Virus record (IMG/VR): IMGVR_UViG_3300029319_000337
Span: 1-24,713 of that record
Length of the DNA stretch: 24,713 nt
Strand: one strand, 5' to 3'
Source: a virus
Shown: one piece after another, positions 5,765 to 12,149 of the stretch
Position numbering within the stretch: the stretch's first letter is position 1
Layout of the letters: every line of letters starts with the position of its first letter
Program-made: the position numbers and the translations under genes
The notes under the pieces: generated by a model
Databases searched by the model: none
What the model was told of the DNA's origin: nothing
Seen by the model: only the letters and a program-made list of their open reading frames with translations

Positions 5765-6661
5765 TCACCAATTTCTTTCCATGACAAAGTTAGCCCTGGA
5801 AAACTCTTGACGGTCAACAACCTTGAACATGCCATATTGGTTAGTGATAACATATCCCTCATGCAATGTGCCATTGTTGCCTATCAGACAAACAATATCA
5901 TCTTGCTCATCAATGAACATGAACAGATCTTCCTTGATAGTTGATACCAACTTCCACAAACGTAGCAGGTTGATGTCACAATCGCATTCTTGTGCAATTT
6001 CATCCTCGCAAATGGTCTGACCCTCGCGAATGCGGGTGTTGATAGACTTTTTGATAGTTGTTGCCTTGCTCTCGCTTACAAACTCACATAGCGTAGACAT
6101 TTGCTTAGCAAATGCACAAATATCAGCAATATCTTCGCGATGTGGATGCAATGCAACTTCAGGTTGCACAAACAAACATTTTGAAGTGCTGGTAAGTTCA
6201 TTCATCAAAGGAGATGCACTTACGTTTCGCAAATCATTACCTCCACCATACACAGTATGAGGGCAGATGATAATATCCTGCTCAATAATTTCAGGAAAAA
6301 TGTAAGTTACAGTGTTGGGGCGGTAAGAGTTACTACCACCAAAACCAATGAAGTCACCCTGAACAATAAACGTTGTGCGAGGCAAACAATCAAAGCAGGC
6401 ATGTAAAATGCGAGCAACCTTACCATCATAGAAAGTATCAATATCCTCATGAGAATGAGCAATTTTGATCTTTACTTTGTTGAAGACACTTTTGGTGCCA
6501 ACAAAAAACTTTCCATTAGCAGGATTGCGTCCCCAAACTACTGCCGGAGCACCATCCATTTTGGTGCTGATAAAACTGTTAGGAGCAGAAAACCAGTCAA
6601 GAACAGAAAGATCTCCGGTCAGAATAGAGTCTTCTGGATGTTGCAAATGAGTGTTCTTCAT
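5765..6661 (-). CDS. DNA/RNA ligase-like nucleotidyltransferase
   Basis: A 298-residue protein with the ordered motifs of the covalent nucleotidyltransferase (ligase / capping enzyme) superfamily. It has K34-MDG (motif I, the KxDG lysine that would carry the nucleotide), VQGDFIGFG (100-108, motif III-like), HEGYVI (267-272, motif IV) and MFKVV (278-282, motif V-like). No OB-fold domain is evident, so it resembles a minimal adenylation domain, and full ligase activity is uncertain. Similar proteins occur in T4-like cyanophages, usually annotated as hypothetical. It is a single-gene unit behind copy 9, itself preceded by a terminator at 6691-6720. The ATG directly follows the -10-like hexamer. 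Confidence 0.85.
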   Translation of the reverse strand: MKNTHLQHPEDSILTGDLSVLDWFSAPNSFISTKMDGAPAVVWGRNPANGKFFVGTKSVFNKVKIKIAHSHEDIDTFYDGKVARILHACFDCLPRTTFIVQGDFIGFGGSNSYRPNTVTYIFPEIIEQDIIICPHTVYGGGNDLRNVSASPLMNELTSTSKCLFVQPEVALHPHREDIADICAFAKQMSTLCEFVSESKATTIKKSINTRIREGQTICEDEIAQECDCDINLLRLWKLVSTIKEDLFMFIDEQDDIVCLIGNNGTLHEGYVITNQYGMFKVVDRQEFSRANFVMERNW

Positions 6662-6690
6662 ATTACTAAAACAGTTTAGAGGTGAGTAAC
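6662..6690 (-). promoter_or_regulatory. Repeated promoter-like element, copy 9
   Basis: Minus-strand TTACTC (6684-6689), ACCTCTAAACTGT, hexamer AGTAAT (6662-6667). It lies immediately downstream of a rho-independent terminator, which supports a promoter role. Confidence 0.78.
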
Positions 6691-6720
6691 AATAAAAAAA
6701 GAGAGGGTTGCCCCTCTCTC
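6691..6720 (-). terminator. Rho-independent terminator
   Basis: On the minus strand a perfect 7-bp stem, GAGAGGG / CCCTCTC with loop GCAA (6701-6718), is followed by seven T residues. It sits directly after the stop of the 54-residue gene and before promoter-like copy 9. Confidence 0.9.
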
Positions 6721-6724
6721 AATA

Positions 6725-6889
6725 TCACCGATCGATAGCAGTGTAATATGCTTTGTCGATGAGAACATTCAGCAAGAGAGAAATATCATCTTGCAGTTTT
6801 TTCACTTCATAAGTGTGAATTTGCCAGCGAACTTTGATGTCTTCGATGTAATCTGCACGGGACAGGAGAACTTCGGGACGTTCGGTCAT
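6725..6889 (-). CDS. Small hypothetical protein (54 aa)
   Basis: A 54-residue helical protein, MTERPEVLLSRADYIEDIKV at the start, with a probable coiled-coil stretch (EVKKLQDDISLLLNVLIDK). I start it at the ATG at 6887-6889. A GTG seven codons earlier would lie inside promoter-like copy 10. It is the only gene of its unit and ends four bases before a terminator hairpin. No family is recognised. Confidence 0.75.
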   Translation of the reverse strand: MTERPEVLLSRADYIEDIKVRWQIHTYEVKKLQDDISLLLNVLIDKAYYTAIDR

Positions 6890-6908
6890 GTGGTTTGTTG
6901 TTTGGTAC

Positions 6909-6937
6909 ACTACTCATACACTTTCAAGGTGAGTAAC
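6909..6937 (-). promoter_or_regulatory. Repeated promoter-like element, copy 10
   Basis: Minus-strand TTACTC (6931-6936), ACCTTGAAAGTGT, hexamer AGTAGT (6909-6914). It drives the single 54-aa gene that ends at a terminator. Confidence 0.72.
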
Positions 6938-6938
6938 T

Positions 6939-7181
6939 TTATTTGAGTGGAAGTTTTGCTACCGACTTACCTTTACGGTGCCTTTCAATAAAGTTCAATG
7001 CAGACTGACGATTGCGACAGACTTTGAGAACATTTGCCTGATGAACTACTGCAAGTTGTGTAGTGCTACCACCAATAGGTACAGCAGCATACATCATCGG
7101 GTCATCATATTTGCCAACAATAAAACCCTCTTCAACAGGTTTGGTGTCTAGAATGGTAGTTTTAGTTTGTGTTACTTTCAT
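6939..7181 (-). CDS. Small hypothetical protein (80 aa)
   Basis: An 80-residue protein starting MKVTQTKTTILDTKPVEEGF. A hydrophobic strand region in the middle (AAVPIGGSTTQLAVVHQANV) is followed by a basic C-terminus (RNRQSALNFIERHRKGKS). No family is recognised. Its ATG overlaps the TGA stop of the 66-residue gene upstream. It is the last of three genes in the helicase unit. Confidence 0.72.
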   Translation of the reverse strand: MKVTQTKTTILDTKPVEEGFIVGKYDDPMMYAAVPIGGSTTQLAVVHQANVLKVCRNRQSALNFIERHRKGKSVAKLPLK

Positions 7182-7378
7182 CCCCAGTTCTCCATGTAGT
7201 CTTCCAATGTATAATGTTCATCAGTAGATGTTTCTTCTACTAACTCATCTATAGACATTTCTATTAGGTCTTCGCGATATTCTTCAGGAGTTTGATCATC
7301 AGGGTCGGGATCATCATGACAAAGATATTCCCACTCTGCCACAAGTGCGTCAATAAGTTGTGCTTTGGTGTAGTTCAT
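7178..7378 (-). CDS. Small acidic conserved-type protein (66 aa)
   Basis: A 66-residue, highly acidic protein (about one third Asp/Glu) starting MNYTKAQLIDALVAEWEYLC, with MSIDELVEETSTDEHYT later. This resembles a small acidic hypothetical protein recurrent in T4-like cyanophage genomes. It overlaps the helicase gene at its start and the next gene at its stop, by four bases each. Its strong charge would allow DNA mimicry or helicase binding, but nothing in the sequence shows this. Confidence 0.78.
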   Translation of the reverse strand: MNYTKAQLIDALVAEWEYLCHDDPDPDDQTPEEYREDLIEMSIDELVEETSTDEHYTLEDYMENWG

Positions 7379-8565
7379 CGGCGGATCTCACTGATAGCGG
7401 GTTGACCTTGGTTAAAGACAGTATCAACAACTGCTTGCACTTTACGGGCTGTAGTGATACCTACGGGGTCATATGTAGGAACACAAACTAGACCAAATGT
7501 TTTAGATTTGTCACCCAGTCGAATAACACGACCAATAGACTGACTGATACCAATATAATCCATGTTTCGCATGAAGATGACTGCTTCCAGTCCGCTGACA
7601 TTGATACCTTCAGACAGAATACTGTGGTGAATAACAACAAATTTCTTGGTAGCATCTTTGCCCCAAGCATTTAGAGTTTCAAAAAACTGCTCTCGGTTGA
7701 CTTTCTTACCATCAATGATTGCACCAGTCTTTGATGTGATAGTCATCCAAGAATATCCACGCTGTGCAAGTTCAGCACAGAAGTTAGACTGAGAAATAAG
7801 ACCCACAATCTGCTTTGTAGTGCGAGCACAAATGAGAGTCTTGTCGATGTTGTTGTCATCAATAGTCTCCAGCAAGTTGTCAGCATCTTCAGCAAATACA
7901 ACCTTACGACCCTTCACCATCGGCAGTTGCTTCACAACAACTTTAGGGGGAAGAATGTAACCACCTTCTACCAACTCAGGAGCAGGAACATTCACGAGAA
8001 CCTGACCATAAACATGACCCCAATTCATGCCTGGTTTAGATACAGTCAGAGAATGTTTTGGGGTTGCAGTATAAAAGTATGCACGGTCTGCTTCATCTGC
8101 AAAGTATTCAGTAGCAGGAAAGAAGTTGCGTTTGACACTGTTGTGTGCTTCATCAAAGTAAATAGTATTCACTTCAATATCTGCCTCTTGAATACGATTC
8201 AAGGAGTTGTATGTGGTAAAGATAACTACATTTTCGCCAGCAGTTCGTGCAACACTCGCAAACATGTGAATCTTGTCTGCTTTAGTTGAAGAATAGTGGT
8301 GAGTTTCGCCACTATGAACGTGCATGATGTGAGTGTTGGCGGTATCAATTACTTCTAGAAATTCAGAGCAAAGTTGTTCTGCCAAAAGAATACGAGGAGC
8401 AACAACAACAGTTGTCGTTCCATTGTTGATACTATCGTGACGACGCTGAGTATCAAGAATCATGGTCAAAGTCTTGCCGCCACCAGTAGGCACAATGATC
8501 TGACCCTTGTCATAACTTTGCAGACGGTCAATAATACGTTCCTGATGAGGACGAAGAGTGAGCAT
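7375..8565 (-). CDS. DEAH-box superfamily 2 helicase
   Basis: A 396-residue SF2 ATP-dependent helicase or translocase. The order of motifs is RPHQERIIDRL (Q-motif-like, residues 5-15), PTGGGKT (Walker A, 26-32), DEAH (138-141), TATP (166-169) and SQSIGRVIRLG (motif VI, 341-351). It resembles the Ssl2/UvsW branch and the type III restriction helicases, but is shorter than T4 UvsW, with only the two RecA-like domains and no evident nuclease or accessory domain. A role in phage recombination, repair or replication-fork processing is inferred. It is the first gene behind copy 11 and overlaps the next small gene (ATGA). Confidence 0.92.
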   Translation of the reverse strand: MLTLRPHQERIIDRLQSYDKGQIIVPTGGGKTLTMILDTQRRHDSINNGTTTVVVAPRILLAEQLCSEFLEVIDTANTHIMHVHSGETHHYSSTKADKIHMFASVARTAGENVVIFTTYNSLNRIQEADIEVNTIYFDEAHNSVKRNFFPATEYFADEADRAYFYTATPKHSLTVSKPGMNWGHVYGQVLVNVPAPELVEGGYILPPKVVVKQLPMVKGRKVVFAEDADNLLETIDDNNIDKTLICARTTKQIVGLISQSNFCAELAQRGYSWMTITSKTGAIIDGKKVNREQFFETLNAWGKDATKKFVVIHHSILSEGINVSGLEAVIFMRNMDYIGISQSIGRVIRLGDKSKTFGLVCVPTYDPVGITTARKVQAVVDTVFNQGQPAISEIRR

Positions 8566-8580
8566 AATATCGTCAGTTGT

Positions 8581-8609
8581 AATAATAATACAGTTCAGAG
8601 GTGAGTAAC
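8581..8609 (-). promoter_or_regulatory. Repeated promoter-like element, copy 11
   Basis: Minus-strand TTACTC (8603-8608), ACCTCTGAACTGT, hexamer ATTATT (8581-8586). It precedes the helicase operon. Confidence 0.7.
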
Positions 8610-8611
8610 TT

Positions 8612-8797
8612 TTATTCTACCATATATTGTTGAAGAGTTTCAATAACTCCTTGCATTGCTGCTCTAGAATATCCTGTTGCGTATGGATAACCTTCTTCTT
8701 TTGGATTTTCTGGTGCAGTGTAACAAATATCAACTGCATCCCCCAAACGTTGAATTACTTGCAGGAGGATGTCAGAGTCAATAGAAACCTTTTCCAT
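8612..8797 (-). CDS. Small conserved-type protein (61 aa)
   Basis: I start this at the ATG at 8795-8797, giving a 61-residue protein MEKVSIDSDILLQVIQRLGD, then AVDICYTAPENPKEEGYP and a final helix ending LQQYMVE. This matches a small protein type I know from T4-like cyanophage gene clusters, function unknown. The longer frame upstream overlaps the 64-residue gene at 8835 and reads as non-coding. It is second in the unit behind copy 12, with its stop directly before copy 11. Confidence 0.78.
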   Translation of the reverse strand: MEKVSIDSDILLQVIQRLGDAVDICYTAPENPKEEGYPYATGYSRAAMQGVIETLQQYMVE

Positions 8798-8834
8798 GAT
8801 GTTAGAGGCGCTTGTAGAGGTGTTTGGTGATGTT

Positions 8835-9029
8835 TTAGTTGTTAAGGTATGGTGCCCAGGCAACAATATAATCTTCTCCTTCTTCCAACCATTCTTTATA
8901 TTCAGCATACAAAACGCCAGCATAAGTATCATCTCCGTTATTGAAGTGATGCTCACACATTTTTACAATGTATTCCAAATGATCCTCAACAATATCTAAA
9001 CGATCTGTATCAGTGAGTTCCTTTTGCAT
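8835..9029 (-). CDS. Small acidic hypothetical protein (64 aa)
   Basis: A 64-residue acidic, mostly helical protein starting MQKELTDTDRLDIVEDHLEY and ending VAWAPYLNN. The central CEHHFNNGDD could bind a metal, but no motif is diagnostic. It is the first gene behind copy 12, with a leader of about 19 bases between the -10-like hexamer and the ATG. Confidence 0.72.
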   Translation of the reverse strand: MQKELTDTDRLDIVEDHLEYIVKMCEHHFNNGDDTYAGVLYAEYKEWLEEGEDYIVAWAPYLNN

Positions 9030-9048
9030 AATGAAAAGTTCTTCTTAC

Positions 9049-9077
9049 ACTACAGAAACAGTTTAGAGGTGAGTAAC
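9049..9077 (-). promoter_or_regulatory. Repeated promoter-like element, copy 12
   Basis: Minus-strand TTACTC (9071-9076), ACCTCTAAACTGT, hexamer TGTAGT (9049-9054). Confidence 0.72.
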
Positions 9078-9079
9078 AA

Positions 9080-9739
9080 TCAGATGCCTGCTTTTACTGC
9101 TTTGTGTGCCAGTCCAAGAAGTTTTGTGCGTTCTACACCTTTAGGAGGACGACCATTCTTTTCAGTAAAGTCTTTAATAAGTTCTGCTTTTTTTGCTTTC
9201 AATGCAGAACCTTTTTCTTTATTTCTTGCTTTATCTCTTTCGGCGCGAGTCATTCCACCACCACCTTCATGCTCCCATTTACGGCGGGGTGTTGATGCTT
9301 TCTTTTCTGTTTTTTTCTTGGTTGCTAACAGTTTAGTTGCTTCCTTTTCTGCATCTTTAGATGCTTTCTTTGCAGCAGATGCTGCCTTGGTAGTATCACC
9401 ACCTGATGCTTTTGCAGCAATTCTAGCCTTTGCTGCTGCTCTTCTTTCTGCTTTTACTTTATCTGCATACGATTGTTTGACTTCAGCACTACCACGTTCT
9501 TTTTCCGGTTGTTGCTGACGTGTGCTTACTTGACGTTGAGTGCCAATATCTTTACGATCTTTATATGCACCAACGGGTGCCATTTTACCACCACCAACTG
9601 CCTTCATTCTGCGGCGTTCTGGTTCAGATTTTCTTCTATCAGCACCAATACGTCCACCTTCACCAGTTTTGCGAATTTGTGAACGGTCCATGACATCTTT
9701 GTCATAGACTTCAGTAACAAATTGAGCGAAAGTTTTCAT
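9080..9739 (-). CDS. Basic, probably disordered protein (219 aa), possible late gene
   Basis: A 219-residue protein starting MKTFAQFVTEVYDKD. It continues with a Gly/Arg/Lys-rich segment (RKTGEGGRIGADRRKSEPER) and a long Ala/Lys/Glu low-complexity middle, giving a strongly basic, probably disordered chain. Proteins with this MKTFxQF start and RIGADRR stretch are common in T4-like cyanophages, function unknown. DNA binding or virion packing is plausible from charge alone. I prefer the ATG at 9737-9739. An ATG eight codons upstream overlaps the late promoter motif at 9764-9771 and would probably lie at or before the transcription start. It is the only gene in this half with a T4-type late promoter. 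Confidence 0.82.
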   Translation of the reverse strand: MKTFAQFVTEVYDKDVMDRSQIRKTGEGGRIGADRRKSEPERRRMKAVGGGKMAPVGAYKDRKDIGTQRQVSTRQQQPEKERGSAEVKQSYADKVKAERRAAAKARIAAKASGGDTTKAASAAKKASKDAEKEATKLLATKKKTEKKASTPRRKWEHEGGGGMTRAERDKARNKEKGSALKAKKAELIKDFTEKNGRPPKGVERTKLLGLAHKAVKAGI

Positions 9740-9763
9740 CAGTGAGTGGTGATTGTCTTTCAT

Positions 9764-9771
9764 TATTTATG
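9764..9771 (-). promoter_or_regulatory. T4-type late promoter motif
   Basis: CATAAATA on the minus strand, the late promoter core of T4-like phages (TATAAATA in T4), directly ahead of the 219-residue gene. Confidence 0.6.
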
Positions 9772-9800
9772 ATAATAACCCCCCGATGCTACTATGTCAA
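9772..9800 (-). promoter_or_regulatory. Sigma70-type promoter embedded in a terminator
   Basis: TTGACA (9795-9800), exactly 17 bases, then TATTAT (9772-9777) on the minus strand. The -35 lies in the loop of the hairpin at 9779-9811 and the -10 lies in its U-rich tail. Confidence 0.6.
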
Positions 9801-9811
9801 GCACCGAGGGG
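9772..9811 (-). terminator. Rho-independent terminator
   Basis: In the minus-strand transcript, CCCCUCGGUGCU pairs with AGCAUCGGGGGG to form a 12-bp stem (two G-U wobbles) with a 9-base loop, followed by UUAUUAU. It follows the stop of the 74-residue gene. The plus strand would have mismatches, so the direction is minus. Confidence 0.8.
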
Positions 9812-9818
9812 CAGTTTA

Positions 9819-10043
9819 TCAACCGTCCTGTTCTTCTTCTTTTTCCTTCTCTTTAGTCACTTTAGGACCAACTTGCACTCGATTTGTTTCATAAAACCAT
9901 GCAACACGTTCTCGCCTTGCTTGCAACAACATATCATATTCTTGTTGTTGTTCTTTAGTCAACCTGAAATCTTGTTCTTTCCAAGTTTTACGCAGTTCCT
10001 GAAGATGAGGCAGGACGTTGACAGTATCAGTAGGGAAATTCAT
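9819..10043 (-). CDS. Small conserved-type protein (74 aa)
   Basis: A 74-residue helical, charged protein. HLQELRKTWKEQDFRLTKEQ is followed by YDMLLQARRERVAWFYETNR, and the tail is Lys/Glu-rich. It resembles a short cyanophage protein with the RLTKEQQxEYxMLLxxRRERV pattern, function unknown. It starts one base after the stop of the 44-residue gene upstream, and a terminator hairpin follows its stop. Confidence 0.78.
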   Translation of the reverse strand: MNFPTDTVNVLPHLQELRKTWKEQDFRLTKEQQQEYDMLLQARRERVAWFYETNRVQVGPKVTKEKEKEEEQDG

Positions 10044-10044
10044 T

Positions 10045-10179
10045 TCAGTAATCGATGTTGGAGTTGAGGTAGTCTTTCATGCTAAAGTCCTTGGTTTCTT
10101 CTACAAGATCTTCAAGGTCTTCTTCTTGATGGTCAAAGTTGATAAGTTCTTCAACTTGAATGTCGTCGTACCAGTCCAT
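10045..10179 (-). CDS. Small acidic hypothetical protein (44 aa)
   Basis: A 44-residue frame found in a gap: ATG at 10177-10179, TGA at 10045-10047. The product MDWYDDIQVEELINFDHQEE, then DLEDLVEETKDFSMKDYLNS, is about 40% Asp/Glu. It is the first gene behind copy 13 and ends one base before the next ATG. No family is recognised. Extreme acidity is a trait of several phage host-takeover and DNA-mimic proteins, but this is only suggestive. Confidence 0.7.
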   Translation of the reverse strand: MDWYDDIQVEELINFDHQEEDLEDLVEETKDFSMKDYLNSNIDY

Positions 10180-10194
10180 ATGTGTGATGCTTAC

Positions 10195-10223
10195 GTTAAT
10201 AGAACAGTTTAGAGGTGAGTAAT
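10195..10223 (-). promoter_or_regulatory. Repeated promoter-like element, copy 13
   Basis: Minus-strand TTACTC (10217-10222), ACCTCTAAACTGT, hexamer ATTAAC (10195-10200). The first base before TTACTC differs from most copies. Confidence 0.65.
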
Positions 10224-10225
10224 AT

Positions 10226-10372
10226 TTAACTTACACGAGTTTCAAAGTCTTTGCAACCATTTTTCTTCATCAGTTCTTCCCAAAAAACTGCATCTTCAAT
10301 TTTAAAGAATGTTGCCTTCTGTGTTGCAAACCCTTTCTTTTTCGGTTGTTGGTAGATAACTTGGTACTTCAT
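10226..10372 (-). CDS. Small conserved-type protein (48 aa)
   Basis: A 48-residue frame found in a gap: ATG at 10370-10372, TAA at 10226-10228. It starts MKYQVIYQQPKKKGFATQKA and has the core FFKIEDAVFWEELMKKNGCK. This matches a short cyanophage protein type with FFxxEDAxxWEExxxxxGCK, role unknown. It overlaps the 3' part of the membrane-protein frame at 10302 by 71 bases. The conserved core argues that this frame is the genuine one in the overlap. Confidence 0.75.
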   Translation of the reverse strand: MKYQVIYQQPKKKGFATQKATFFKIEDAVFWEELMKKNGCKDFETRVS

Positions 10373-10483
10373 TCCAGTGACGAATTACTCCGCTGATAAT
10401 AAAACAATTAGTAGTAAGATAAGAAACAAATATAATGCTGCGTATGAGAACCACATAGTTATCATATGGTTCTGTTTTGTCAT
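10302..10483 (-). CDS. Small membrane protein, probably disrupted by a 1-base frameshift
   Basis: The core KTEPYDNYVVLIRSIIFVSY, then LTTNCFIISGVIRHW, fills the gap between two genes exactly and resembles a one-helix membrane protein of T4-like cyanophages. The frame has no credible start of its own. The good start (ATG at 10481-10483, GGAAG 8 bases upstream, just after the previous gene's TAG) is in another frame. One extra A in the four-base A run (complement of 10475-10478) would join them as MTKTEPYDNYVV. The frame also runs 71 bases into the next gene, suggesting a lost stop. Either a real lesion, a sequencing or assembly indel, or programmed slippage is possible. A frame from 10556 is open but overlaps the upstream gene. 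Confidence 0.5.
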
Positions 10484-10485
10484 CA

Positions 10486-10758
10486 CTAAAACTTCCTAAC
10501 GAATACTTCCATATCTTCAAGAGTTCCCGCATTTTTGTTCTTTCTAGTTTTAACATATTCTAACTCATCCCAGTACCACTTTTGACACACAAGCAAGCAA
10601 TGAGTTTTTTCGTGGATGGGACAATCTTTTATGTTTTCATCATCCTTACACTTTACACTAAGTTCAATACTGATGTAATCTGGACAGGCAAAATATACCC
10701 AACCTTCATGTTCTTTCCATGCAACATAGTCATTTAATTGTGGCACATAGTGAGTCAT
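10486..10758 (-). CDS. Small conserved-type protein (90 aa)
   Basis: A 90-residue protein starting MTHYVPQLNDYVAWKEHEGW, then VYFACPDYISIELSVKCKDD. It has cysteines at several positions, including DCPIHEKTHCLLVC, which is reminiscent of a small metal-binding or beta-barrel fold without a diagnostic motif. Similar short proteins with VPQLNDYVxW and GWVYF are known to me from cyanophages, function unknown. Its ATG overlaps the stop of the upstream gene (ATGA). Confidence 0.8.
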   Translation of the reverse strand: MTHYVPQLNDYVAWKEHEGWVYFACPDYISIELSVKCKDDENIKDCPIHEKTHCLLVCQKWYWDELEYVKTRKNKNAGTLEDMEVFVRKF

Positions 10759-11051
10759 AGAAACGCCGCTTCTAATGGATTTAGATTCAACTGCATTGCA
10801 GTATATGGGCGAGTATCAGAAATGTCTACTTTATCTCCGCACTTGGTGGAGTTAATAGGCGCGTAATAGGTTCTCTGTTTGGTGTTGTAGAATCCCCAAA
10901 TAGTTTGTGCAGGACTACCGCCGTTGAAAGTGAATTCAAAATGATTGCAACACCAAATGCGTAAAACATTACGTCGAAACTCTTCAACTTTGTAAGTGTA
11001 GTTTTTAGGTGGTTCATGGATAAAATCAGGGGGCAGTTCCAACTGGTTCAT
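10755..11051 (-). CDS. Conserved-type phage protein (98 aa)
   Basis: I start this at the ATG at 11049-11051 (MNQLELPPDFIHEPPKNYTY), giving 98 residues. A longer frame would add 15 unlikely residues that lie inside the preceding gene. The C-terminal half (WGFYNTKQRTYYAPINS, then YTAMQLNLNPLEAAF) is a recognisable pattern of a small cyanophage protein of unknown function. It overlaps the upstream gene by 26 bases and the downstream one by four. Confidence 0.8.
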   Translation of the reverse strand: MNQLELPPDFIHEPPKNYTYKVEEFRRNVLRIWCCNHFEFTFNGGSPAQTIWGFYNTKQRTYYAPINSTKCGDKVDISDTRPYTAMQLNLNPLEAAFL

Positions 11052-11259
11052 CATCAACAGAAATAGATTCGTATTCTGGGTACATTGTAGCAGCAATATA
11101 TTGTGCTAGTGCTTGTGTTGGTGAAGTAACATAAACCTCAACACTATAGGTGTAAAGTTCATCTCCTGGAGTATCTTGCATAGCAAGTTCTACTTCAACA
11201 CGCCAAACATTTCCAAGTTTGATGTGTTGTTTCCACCCAACAATCATATCTGGTTTCAT
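11026..11259 (-). CDS. Small hypothetical protein (77 aa)
   Basis: A 77-residue protein starting MKPDMIVGWKQHIKLGNVWR. It alternates beta-strand-like stretches with a helix PTQALAQYIAATMYP, then SISVDDEPV. This strand-helix-strand layout with an 'ALAxxIAxxxYP' helix recurs in several small proteins here. Function unknown. Its ATG overlaps the TGA of the upstream 54-residue gene. Confidence 0.75.
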   Translation of the reverse strand: MKPDMIVGWKQHIKLGNVWRVEVELAMQDTPGDELYTYSVEVYVTSPTQALAQYIAATMYPEYESISVDDEPVGTAP

Positions 11260-11420
11260 TGTTCTCTAATAATCCTCAGACGACTTGGTGAAATGCCTTC
11301 ATCCAAAAGTTCATTGTAGCGTTTAGTTACTTGTTCTTTATTCATACCAACATCAGTAGAATTAAAAAGAGTCCAACCAGTTGTTTCTAGTTCTTCAATT
11401 CGATACAGTTTTTCTTCCAT
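11256..11420 (-). CDS. Small conserved-type protein (54 aa)
   Basis: I start this at the ATG at 11418-11420, four bases after the upstream TGA, giving MEEKLYRIEELETTGWTLFN and a helix MNKEQVTKRYNELLDEGISP ending in RLRII. This resembles a short cyanophage protein pattern (YRIEExxTTGW ... LTKEQxxxRxxxxxxEG). The longer 73-residue frame overlaps the preceding gene and has no support. Confidence 0.78.
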   Translation of the reverse strand: MEEKLYRIEELETTGWTLFNSTDVGMNKEQVTKRYNELLDEGISPSRLRIIREQ

Positions 11421-11424
11421 AATC

Positions 11425-11664
11425 TCAGGTGGTAAACTCCTCAACAATCGTTGACTCGACTTCTTCTGCCAAGGCATAAGTGCGTGACTTCAAAATGTTT
11501 TCACGAAGATTTCCATAGTATTGTTGATTGAAACCATCATCAGTATCAGTAATAAGGTTGAAACATTCCTCATCACTTTCAGCAATAACATTCCAAAGAC
11601 CACCATATTCACTCGAAGGGAAAGGAATAAAGTGGTCAACAATGTAGAAAAACTTTTGTGTCAT
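11425..11664 (-). CDS. Small conserved-type protein (79 aa)
   Basis: A 79-residue protein starting MTQKFFYIVDHFIPFPSSEY, then GGLWNVIAESDEECFNLI, ending VESTIVEEFTT. The pattern YIVDxFxPFPxSEYGGLWNV is one I associate with a conserved small protein of T4-like cyanophages, function unknown. The gene is first after a 13-base gap and is followed by the 54-residue gene. Confidence 0.8.
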   Translation of the reverse strand: MTQKFFYIVDHFIPFPSSEYGGLWNVIAESDEECFNLITDTDDGFNQQYYGNLRENILKSRTYALAEEVESTIVEEFTT

Positions 11665-11677
11665 CGTTGTGTGTAAA

Positions 11678-11857
11678 TTACTCCTCGATTTTAGTATAGA
11701 TGTTGGTGTTAGTCAAGTTGGCAAGTTGTCGCTCCAACTCACATTTGATAGATGACAGTTTACACCAAAGATATTGTTTATATTCATTATCTTTGGTAAG
11801 TTGTGTGATTCCATCTACTTGATACAAAGCAAGTAGAAGTTTTGTTTCCTCATTCAT
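11678..11857 (-). CDS. Small hypothetical protein (59 aa)
   Basis: A 59-residue frame found in a gap: ATG at 11855-11857 overlapping the TGA of the upstream gene, TAA at 11678-11680. The product starts MNEETKLLLALYQVDGITQL and has a helical middle (WCKLSSIKCELERQLANLT). No family is recognised. Overlap coupling at the start supports it. Confidence 0.72.
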   Translation of the reverse strand: MNEETKLLLALYQVDGITQLTKDNEYKQYLWCKLSSIKCELERQLANLTNTNIYTKIEE

Positions 11858-11970
11858 GAAGAAAAGAACTCCGCAATGTAATAGTCAACAGTAACTTCCA
11901 GTTTTTCTGCCTCACGTTCTACTTCATCCCAGAATTCCTGTGCTGCTGCTTCCATTTCCTGCTGAGTCAT
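11854..11970 (-). CDS. Very small helical protein (38 aa)
   Basis: A 38-residue frame found in a gap: ATG at 11968-11970, TGA at 11854-11856, overlapping neighbours on both sides by an ATGA. The product MTQQEMEAAAQEFWDEVERE, then AEKLEVTVDYYIAEFFSS, is a single acidic amphipathic helix with a short tail. No family is recognised. Confidence 0.7.
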   Translation of the reverse strand: MTQQEMEAAAQEFWDEVEREAEKLEVTVDYYIAEFFSS

Positions 11971-12149
11971 TTTGGTTTGTTGATAAAACGGTCGAACTTT
12001 TTAACTTGATAACCTTCACGCAACGCTTGATTGATGATGTTATCGTAAGAATGTGAATGAAGAGGAATGTGACGATGAACTAGAAAGTCTTCACAATCTT
12101 CTGCCAATGCTTCTCTCTGTTCATGCGTCATGTTTTCTAAATTCAACAT
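11967..12149 (-). CDS. Small hypothetical protein (60 aa)
   Basis: A 60-residue protein starting MLNLENMTHEQREALAEDCE, then DFLVHRHIPLHSHSYDNII, with a basic C-terminus. It contains six histidines. A GAAGGAG ribosome-binding site 8 bases ahead favours the first ATG (12147-12149) over the one at residue 7. The gene begins inside the end of the upstream gene and ends overlapping the 38-residue gene. Confidence 0.75.
   Translation of the reverse strand: MLNLENMTHEQREALAEDCEDFLVHRHIPLHSHSYDNIINQALREGYQVKKFDRFINKPK

Noticed and set aside
10385-10483. A 32-residue hydrophobic frame starting at the good ATG at 10481-10483
   Set aside because: It overlaps the conserved membrane-protein body in another frame. 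Its hydrophobicity is expected from a shifted reading of the same T-rich DNA. It remains possible as the product actually made if the frameshift is real.
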